Below the pieces are notes generated by a model. The model was not told where the DNA came from, did not search any database, and was given only the letters and a program-made list of their open reading frames with translations. A DNA stretch of 64,000 nt from Streptomyces sp. 7-21 (GTDB taxonomy: Bacteria > Actinomycetota > Actinomycetes > Streptomycetales > Streptomycetaceae): positions 124,001 through 188,000 of the forward strand of contig NZ_JAERRL010000010.1 in the NCBI RefSeq assembly GCF_016741785.1, in the 5' to 3' direction. A program made the position numbers and the translations under genes. Below are positions 58,540 through 64,000 of this stretch, in pieces (position 1 is the first letter of the stretch; each line of letters starts with the position of its first letter).

Positions 58540-59448
58540 TTACGGGGTGTTGTTCGCCAGAGCAAGCAGCCGGTCCCGCGAGCCGTTGAACCAGTCGCGG
58601 TCGACGTTGCCGGAGATGCCGCTGACCGAGCCGGTGCTGGTGTACTGCCAGACCGTCCAGATGGAGAAGCCGGTGGGGAGCGTCGGGCTGGAGGCGGAGG
58701 TCCAGTGCGCCACCCACAGCGGGCTGAGGCTGGCCATGCCGGACCAGCCGCCGGTGCAGGTGTTCCACCAGCTGGGGCTGGTGTAGATCACGATGTCACG
58801 GCCGGTGCGGGACCGGTACGTGTTGTAGAAGTCGGTGATCCACGAGCGCATCTGCGAGGTGGACAGGCCGTAGCACTGCGCGCCGTAGGGGTTGGCCTCG
58901 ATGTCCAGCACGCCCGGGAGGGTGAGGTTGTCAGCCGACCAGGCGCCGCCGTTGGAGGCGAAGAAGTTCGCCTGGGTGGCCCCGCTGGAGCGGTCGGGCA
59001 GCGCGAAGTGGTACGCGCCGCGGATGACGCCGGCGGCGTGGGCGGCCGGGTAGTTCCGGTCGAAACTCGGGTCGGTGTAGTTGGTGCCCTCCGTGGCCTT
59101 CATCCAGGCGAACTGGATGCCGGCGGAACGCACCGAGGACCAGTTGATCGTGCCCTGCCAGTGCGAGACGTCGATGCCGGGCACGCGGGACTGGAGCGGT
59201 GTGGCGGGCTCCTCGCCGGTGTCTGCGGGGGCTTCCTCGCCGTGGATCAGGGCGCCGGCGCCCATGAAGGCCTCGCCGGGCTGCAGGTCGCCCAGCTCGA
59301 GGTCCTGGGGTTCGCCGGCGGCGGGGGCCGCGGCATGGGCCGGGGTGAGGGGGGAGAGCAGCAGTGCGAGGGCCGCCGTGACGACGCCGGCGAGGGTGAG
59401 CGCCCGGCGGCGCGGTCTGGTCGAGCGACGCGAGCTGAGGGACATCAT
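58540..59448 (-). CDS. Secreted GH25 lysozyme
   Basis: A 302-residue muramidase with an N-terminal Arg-rich signal peptide (RRALTLAGVVTAALALLLSP). After an acidic Gly/Pro propeptide-like stretch, the GH25 domain starts at VPGIDVSHWQGTINWSSVRS; the catalytic acidic residues are in FAWMKATEGTNYTD and LPGVLDIEANPYG, followed by SWWNTCTGGW and WTVWQYTSTGSVSG. The ribosome site GGAAGGA precedes tandem ATG codons at 59448 and 59445; either may start. The spacer 59449-59724 shows no further gene. Confidence 0.9.
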   Translation of the reverse strand: MMSLSSRRSTRPRRRALTLAGVVTAALALLLSPLTPAHAAAPAAGEPQDLELGDLQPGEAFMGAGALIHGEEAPADTGEEPATPLQSRVPGIDVSHWQGTINWSSVRSAGIQFAWMKATEGTNYTDPSFDRNYPAAHAAGVIRGAYHFALPDRSSGATQANFFASNGGAWSADNLTLPGVLDIEANPYGAQCYGLSTSQMRSWITDFYNTYRSRTGRDIVIYTSPSWWNTCTGGWSGMASLSPLWVAHWTSASSPTLPTGFSIWTVWQYTSTGSVSGISGNVDRDWFNGSRDRLLALANNTP

Positions 59449-59724
59449 GACTTCCTTCCGGGGCGTCATGGACTTGTGGGGGTTACAGAGTCGCCGCGCG
59501 TAGATTCTGCTTGGCGTGAGCGCGTCATAAGTGACGCACACAACTCCCCGGCCCGTAAAGGGATTCCGGGAGAACTCTGTGGCCTAGCCCTGTGAAGGAA
59601 CGGTCAACCAGCGGTGACGGAACGGTGCGCCGAGAACTTTCAGCGCGGAAGGTGTATGCGACGGGCCGGCCGGCGCCCGGAAAAGCGGTCGAGCACCCCC
59701 CGGCGGGGCTGCCAGACTGCCGCC

Positions 59725-60135
59725 ATGCCCAGCGCCGTCACCCTGATCCGCTCCCCGTCCCTGGCCGATGCCGAGTACGCCTACGCGGCCACGGCTCCCG
59801 CCGGGGCCCGCCTGGTCTTCCTCGCCGGCGCCTGCCCGCTGAACCGGGACGGCACCACCGCCGCGCCCGGCGACGTCGCCGGCCAGGCCGCGGTGTGCGT
59901 GGTGAACCTGCGGACCGCGCTGGCCGACGCCGGCGCCACGCTGGAGGACGTCCTCAGCACCCGGGTCCTCGTCGCCTCGGACCAGCGGCAGGACCTGGTG
60001 ACGGCGTGGCGGGTGGTGCGCGACGCGTTCGGTGCGCACGACGCGCCGAGCACGCTGTTCGGCGTCACCGTCCTCGGCTACCCCGGCCAGCTGGTGGAGA
60101 TCGAGGCCGTCGCGGCCCTGCCGCCCGGCTCCTGA
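59725..60135 (+). CDS. RidA-family protein
   Basis: A 136-residue member of the RidA/YjgF enamine-deaminase family, which removes reactive 2-aminoacrylate-type intermediates. The fold is visible in RLVFLAGACPLNRDG, DVAGQAAVCVVNLRTALADA, STRVLVASDQRQDLVTAWRV and LFGVTVLGYPGQLVEIEAVA. The conserved Arg before V in STRVLV is present. Single gene, convergent with the next. Confidence 0.88.
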   Translation: MPSAVTLIRSPSLADAEYAYAATAPAGARLVFLAGACPLNRDGTTAAPGDVAGQAAVCVVNLRTALADAGATLEDVLSTRVLVASDQRQDLVTAWRVVRDAFGAHDAPSTLFGVTVLGYPGQLVEIEAVAALPPGS

Positions 60136-60157
60136 CGGCCGGCGGGGGCGCGCCGCC

Positions 60158-61111
60158 TCACGCCGCCAGCTGCGCCAGCCCTTCGGTGGCGATGCGCTCG
60201 AAGACGGCCATGTCGGCCGCGAAGACCGAGTCGGGGACCGGCCAGTGGATCACGATCTCGGTGAAGCCCAGCTCGGCGCAGCGGCCGGCGTAGTCCACGA
60301 ACGCGTCGAGCGAGGCCACCGCCGAGACGCCCGCCGGCGTCCCGCTGGCGTCGAGCATGATCCGCCCCAGCGCGGCGGGCTCCCGGCCCTGGGCCTCGCA
60401 GACCGCGTCCAGCCGCTCGGTCTGCCGCGCCAGCGCCGCCCAGAAGTCCTCGGCCGTGCCGTCGAAGGACGCCGGGTCGCCGGTGGTGACCCAGTACTGC
60501 CCGTGGCGGGCGGCCAGGCGCATGCCGCGCGGGCCGGTGGCGGCGAGCGCGAACGGCAGACGCGGCCGCTGTACGCATCCGGGAATGGTGCGCACTTCGT
60601 GGGCCGAGTAGTAGTCGCCCCGGTAGGACACCCCGCCACTGCGCGGCCCGCCGTTGCGGTCCTCGCTCAGCAGCAGGTCCAGCAGCCGCACGAACTCAGC
60701 GAAACGGTCGGCCCGTTCGCGCTTGTCCCAGGCCTCATTGCCCAGCGCCGTGGCATCGAAGCCGCTGCCGCCCGCGCCGATGCCGAGGGTGATCCGGCCG
60801 CCCGACACGTCATCGAGCGTGATGAGTTCCTTCGCGAACGCGACGGGGTGCCGGAAGTTCGGCGAGGCGACCATGGTGCCCAGCCGCATGCGCTCGGTGA
60901 CGGTGGCCGCGGCGGTGAGCGTCGGCAGGGCGCCGAACCAGGCCCGGTCGCGGAAGCTCCGCCAGGACAGGTGGTCGTAGGTGTAGGCGGCGTGGAAGCC
61001 CAGCTCCTCGGCGTGCCGCCAGGTCCGTGCGCCGTTGTCCGCCCAGCGGAACACGGGCAGGATCACCGTGGACAGCCGCAGCGGCGGTGCGGCGGCGGAT
61101 TCGACAGCCAT
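60158..61111 (-). CDS. Luciferase-like (LLM-class) oxidoreductase, probably F420-dependent
   Basis: A 317-residue TIM-barrel enzyme: LRLSTVILPVFRWADNGA, YTYDHLSWRSFRDRAWFGAL, RMRLGTMVASPNFRHPVAFA and LDDVSGGRITLGIGAGGSGF are the LLM family landmarks. Actinobacterial members with this opening usually use coenzyme F420. The substrate is unknown. ATG 61111 (MAVESAAAPPL) is chosen because upstream codons lack family similarity. Confidence 0.87.
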   Translation of the reverse strand: MAVESAAAPPLRLSTVILPVFRWADNGARTWRHAEELGFHAAYTYDHLSWRSFRDRAWFGALPTLTAAATVTERMRLGTMVASPNFRHPVAFAKELITLDDVSGGRITLGIGAGGSGFDATALGNEAWDKRERADRFAEFVRLLDLLLSEDRNGGPRSGGVSYRGDYYSAHEVRTIPGCVQRPRLPFALAATGPRGMRLAARHGQYWVTTGDPASFDGTAEDFWAALARQTERLDAVCEAQGREPAALGRIMLDASGTPAGVSAVASLDAFVDYAGRCAELGFTEIVIHWPVPDSVFAADMAVFERIATEGLAQLAA

Positions 61112-61236
61112 AACCAGCCAGCGTAGGGCCTTGGCCGCCGGTTTCGGACAGACGTGCACCGCATCGCGACAACCTCAGCACCCGTCACCATTCGTGTTCT
61201 TCTGCGCGCAAATGTGCGGGCATATGCTCAGTGACC

Positions 61237-62055
61237 ATGCCACCTCCCGTGCCCCGGCTGATCGCCACCGACCTCGACGGCACGCTGCTGCGTGACGACA
61301 AGACCGTCTCCGGCCGCACCGTCGCCGCCCTCGCCGCCGCCGAGGAGGCGGGCATCGAGGTGATCTTCGTGACCGGCCGCCCGCCGCGCTGGCTGGGCGT
61401 CGTCAGCGAGCACGTCCACGGCCACGGCATCGCCATCTGCGGCAACGGCGCGGCCGTCGTGGACCTGCACCGGGGCGCCGAGCTGGTGGAGGTGCGCGGG
61501 CTGCCGGCGGACGACGCGCTGGCGACCGTGGCGCTGCTGCGCGAGGCCGCGCCCGGTGTGACGTTCGCCGTCGAACGGGCCGGCGGCATCAGCCTGGAGC
61601 CGGACTACCCGCCGCTCCACGCCGAGCAGGCGCTCGCCGTCGCCACGGCCGAGAAGCTGCTCACCGCGCCGGGCGAGGTGCTCAAGCTGCTGGCACACCA
61701 CCCGACGCTCGACCCCGACGCGTTCCTCGACCTGGCGCGGGAGACCGCCGGGCAGCACGGGGAGTTCACCCGCTCCAGCCCGACCGCGCTGCTGGAGATC
61801 AGCGGCACGGGCGTCAGCAAGGCCAGCACGCTGGCGCAGCGCTGCGAACGCCACGGCATCGCACCGGAGGAAGTCGTGGCCTTCGGGGACATGCCGAACG
61901 ACCTGGAGATGCTGGCGTGGGCGGGCACGTCGTACGCCATGGCCAACGCCCACCCCCGCATCCTGGCCGCGACAACGCACCGCACCGCCAGCAACGAGGA
62001 GGACGGCGTCGCCCTCGTCATCGAGCGGCTGCTGGAAGCGGCACCACGGCGGTGA
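61237..62055 (+). CDS. Cof-type HAD hydrolase
   Basis: A 272-residue phosphatase with motif [18 protein letters not shown], motif II VIFVTGRPPRW, and motifs III/IV VSKASTLAQRC and [18 protein letters not shown]. It shares the layout of the protein encoded after serS. ATG 61237 is used; the GTG at 61231 would add two residues. Confidence 0.9.
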   Translation: MPPPVPRLIATDLDGTLLRDDKTVSGRTVAALAAAEEAGIEVIFVTGRPPRWLGVVSEHVHGHGIAICGNGAAVVDLHRGAELVEVRGLPADDALATVALLREAAPGVTFAVERAGGISLEPDYPPLHAEQALAVATAEKLLTAPGEVLKLLAHHPTLDPDAFLDLARETAGQHGEFTRSSPTALLEISGTGVSKASTLAQRCERHGIAPEEVVAFGDMPNDLEMLAWAGTSYAMANAHPRILAATTHRTASNEEDGVALVIERLLEAAPRR

Positions 62056-62208
62056 CCGGCGCGCCGGCACCGTCACGGGTGCGGCGGCCGCCTGCTGCGG
62101 ACGCGGTACCCGCAGTGTCCGTGCCCGGAGAATCGCCCGGAAAATGACGCGCCCCGGCCGCGGCGGCACCCTTGATGCCGTGCGCTCGGTATGGCTGAGG
62201 GAGTGCGG

Positions 62209-63444
62209 ATGACCGACTCGTTGCCGGAACGCGTCAGGAAGCTGCTGGCCCGGCACCCGCGGCTGCGGGACACCCTGCCGGGCCTGGCGGTGTCCATGAT
62301 GTCGCTCCCCGCGTCGATGGCCACCGAGTCCGGCGGCTGGCACGAGCCCCGCCCCGGCATCGTGGCCTGGACGGTCGTCTCGTGCGTGCCGCTGGCCTGG
62401 CGCACCCGCGCCCCCTGGCTGGTGACGGCCGCGACGCTGCTGATGGAGCTGCTCTACGCCGCCCTCGGGCCGCACACCAGCTTCACCCCGGCCGCCAGCC
62501 TGGTCGCCCTCTACACCGCAGCCTCGCGCACGCCCCGCCGCACCGCCTGGCGGGCCGGGCTGGCGATCGCCCTGGTCGTCACCCCGCTGCTGGCGCTGTC
62601 CTACCAGCAGCCCCTGCTGTCCGCGCGGACGGTGGCCACGTTCGACCTGGTCATCCTCGCCACCGCCCTGGGCGACGCCGTCCGCTCCAACCGGGCCCGC
62701 CTGGAGGCGCTGCGCGAGCGGGCCGAGCACGCCGAACGCACCCGCGAGGAGGAGGCGGCCCGCCGCGTCACCGAGGAACGCCTGCGCATCGCCCGCGACC
62801 TGCACGACGTCGTCGCCCACCACATCACCCTGGTCAACGCCCAGACCGGCGTCGCCCAGCATCTCGTCCGCACCGACCCGGAGGCCGCCTACCAGGCGCT
62901 CGGCCAGCTCAAGGAGAACAGCCGCGCCGCCCTCGACGAGCTGCGCGCCACCGTCGGCCTGCTGCGGCAGGAAGGCGAGGCCCCCGACCCGCGCGACCCG
63001 CTGCCCGGCCTGGACGACCTGGACGGCCTCATCGCCGCCTTCCGCCGCGCCGGCCTGCCGGTCGAGGCCGACCGCACCGGCACCCCCCGCCCCGCCACGC
63101 CCTCCGTGGACCTGGCCGCCTACCGGATCCTGCAAGAGGCCCTGACCAACACCCGCAAGCACGCGGGCCCGGCCGCCACCGCCCGGATCCGCCTCGACTA
63201 CGGCCCCGACACGCTGCGCCTGACCGTCACCGACGACGGCCGCGGCGCCCCCGCCGCCGGCCCGGCCGGCACCCCGTCCGGCGGCGGGCACAGCGGCGGA
63301 CACGGCCTGGTCAGCATGCGCGAGCGCGCCACGGCCGCCGGCGGCACCCTCACCGCCGGCCCCGCCCGCCCGCACGGCTACCGCGTCGAGGCCGTGCTGC
63401 CGCTGCCCGCGCCCGGCGAGACGGACGAGACAATCGGCCCATGA
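62209..63444 (+). CDS. Sensor histidine kinase, NarL/DesK type
   Basis: A 411-residue membrane kinase with four to five N-terminal spans (for example ARTVATFDLVILATALGDAV) and no visible periplasmic domain. The HisKA_3 phosphoacceptor helix is RLRIARDLHDVVAHHITLVN with the acceptor His in DLHD; the ATPase domain has LTNTRKHAGPAAT and LTVTDDGRGAP, then GHGLVSMRERATAAGGTL. ATG 62209 follows GAGGGAG; ATG 62191 is a weaker alternative. The stop overlaps the regulator start (ATGA). Confidence 0.92.
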   Translation: MTDSLPERVRKLLARHPRLRDTLPGLAVSMMSLPASMATESGGWHEPRPGIVAWTVVSCVPLAWRTRAPWLVTAATLLMELLYAALGPHTSFTPAASLVALYTAASRTPRRTAWRAGLAIALVVTPLLALSYQQPLLSARTVATFDLVILATALGDAVRSNRARLEALRERAEHAERTREEEAARRVTEERLRIARDLHDVVAHHITLVNAQTGVAQHLVRTDPEAAYQALGQLKENSRAALDELRATVGLLRQEGEAPDPRDPLPGLDDLDGLIAAFRRAGLPVEADRTGTPRPATPSVDLAAYRILQEALTNTRKHAGPAATARIRLDYGPDTLRLTVTDDGRGAPAAGPAGTPSGGGHSGGHGLVSMRERATAAGGTLTAGPARPHGYRVEAVLPLPAPGETDETIGP

Positions 63445-64000
63445 CCATCCGCGTCCTCCTCGCCGACGACCAGGCGCTGCTGCGCGGCACCTTCCGGCTC
63501 CTCATCGACAGCGCCGACGACATGGAGGTCGTCGCCGAGGCCGCCACCGGCGAGGAGGCCGTCGAACGCGCCCGCACCCACCGCGCCGACCTGGTGCTGA
63601 TGGACATCCGCATGCCGGGGCTCGACGGCATCGAGGCGACCCGCCGCATCTGCGAGGACGAGGACCTGGCGGGGGTGAAGGTGCTGATCCTGACGACGTT
63701 CGAGGTGGACGAGTACGTCGTGGACGCGCTGCGCGCCGGGGCCAGCGGCTTCCTCGGCAAGGGCATCGACCCGGCCGAGCTGCTCCAGGCCATCCGCACG
63801 GTCGCCACCGGCGACGCGCTGCTCTCCCCCACCGCCACCCGCCAGCTCATCTCCCGCTTCCTGTCCCAGCCCGCGCCCGGCGAGCGCCCCGCCGACGTGC
63901 GGCTGGACGCGCTGACGCCCCGCGAGCGCGAGGTGATGACGCTGACCGCGCTCGGCCTGTCCAACCAGGAGATCGCCGAACGCCTGCACGTCACCCCGCT
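63441..64000 (+). CDS. NarL/LuxR-family response regulator, cut by the window edge
   Basis: 186 codons are visible. The receiver domain has VLLADDQALLRGTFR (acidic pocket), DLVLMDIRMPGLDG with the phosphoacceptor Asp, and LILTTFEVDEYVVDAL. A LuxR helix-turn-helix starts at LTPREREVMTLTALGLSNQE and runs off the edge, so only the last 25-40 residues are missing. Partner of the kinase encoded just before. Confidence 0.92.
   Translation, partial: MTIRVLLADDQALLRGTFRLLIDSADDMEVVAEAATGEEAVERARTHRADLVLMDIRMPGLDGIEATRRICEDEDLAGVKVLILTTFEVDEYVVDALRAGASGFLGKGIDPAELLQAIRTVATGDALLSPTATRQLISRFLSQPAPGERPADVRLDALTPREREVMTLTALGLSNQEIAERLHVTP

Noticed and set aside
1..64000. CRISPR array
   Set aside because: No regularly spaced identical repeats with unique spacers; the short iterons at 6965-7093 and 10077-10325 are too short and irregular.

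Overview
The window is high-GC DNA with strong codon bias, frequent GTG starts and many four-base start/stop overlaps. Its gene content (tandem actinomycete integrative elements, Scr1-type regulator plus DUF397 pairs, Tat-exported enzymes, PP2C/RsbW-like signalling proteins, a Sco/PCuAC/CopCD/DyP copper locus) points to a Streptomyces or a very close relative. I made the family assignments by reading the translations; no database search was run.

Left third, about 1-24.65 kb: two actinomycete integrative and conjugative elements (AICEs) stacked at one tRNA-Ser(UGA) gene. AICE-1 is on the left. It has a type I-like methylase/specificity pair of foreign composition, a GNAT gene, a beheaded GntR regulator, a TraB/FtsK translocase followed by a candidate clt repeat region, a small Spd-like gene, a primase-polymerase plus DUF3631 replication module, a candidate iteron region, xis and int. 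Its left end is not visible. AICE-2 lies between an 18-bp core at 12200-12217, inside a 57-bp remnant of the tRNA 3' part, and the same core in the intact tRNA at 24599-24616. It uses a related int-xis pair but a RepSA-type replication module. Three of its backbone genes are broken: an SCO3933-like regulator, the Tra translocase and RepSA. Its cargo includes a regulator/DUF397 pair, two chains of very small overlapping genes, and a second-type histidyl-tRNA synthetase followed by an unrecognised 203-residue protein.

Middle, about 24.8-48.7 kb: conserved chromosomal genes. These are an HtrA-like protease, a GDPD phosphodiesterase, RsbW-like ATPases, a DUF5926 protein, a small prim-pol protein, a PP2C phosphatase, an Xaa-Pro aminopeptidase, two CNNM/CorC-type membrane proteins, an imine-reductase-like enzyme with a divergent HxlR regulator and a perfect operator-like palindrome, TatA, a copper-handling operon ending in a Dyp peroxidase, pheA, a DnaA-box-rich spacer, serS and a HAD phosphatase.

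Right, about 48.8-64 kb: a GH64 glucanase, an S-adenosyl-methyltransferase (DUF574), a second Scr1/DUF397 pair, and then an unusual locus. There a frameshifted gene and an intact phage-antirepressor-like gene each end at the first bases of an exact 179-bp repeat, so that gene-plus-repeat units sit in tandem 976 bp apart. A double ABC transporter operon, two secreted cell-wall hydrolases, a RidA protein, a luciferase-like oxidoreductase, a HAD phosphatase and a NarL-type two-component system cut by the window edge follow.

The items most worth following are the gene-repeat cassettes at 52.5-54.0 kb, the mobile HisRS and its partner at 14.8-17.0 kb, the nuclease-like domain fused to the methylase at the left edge, and the candidate clt and replication iterons of AICE-1.
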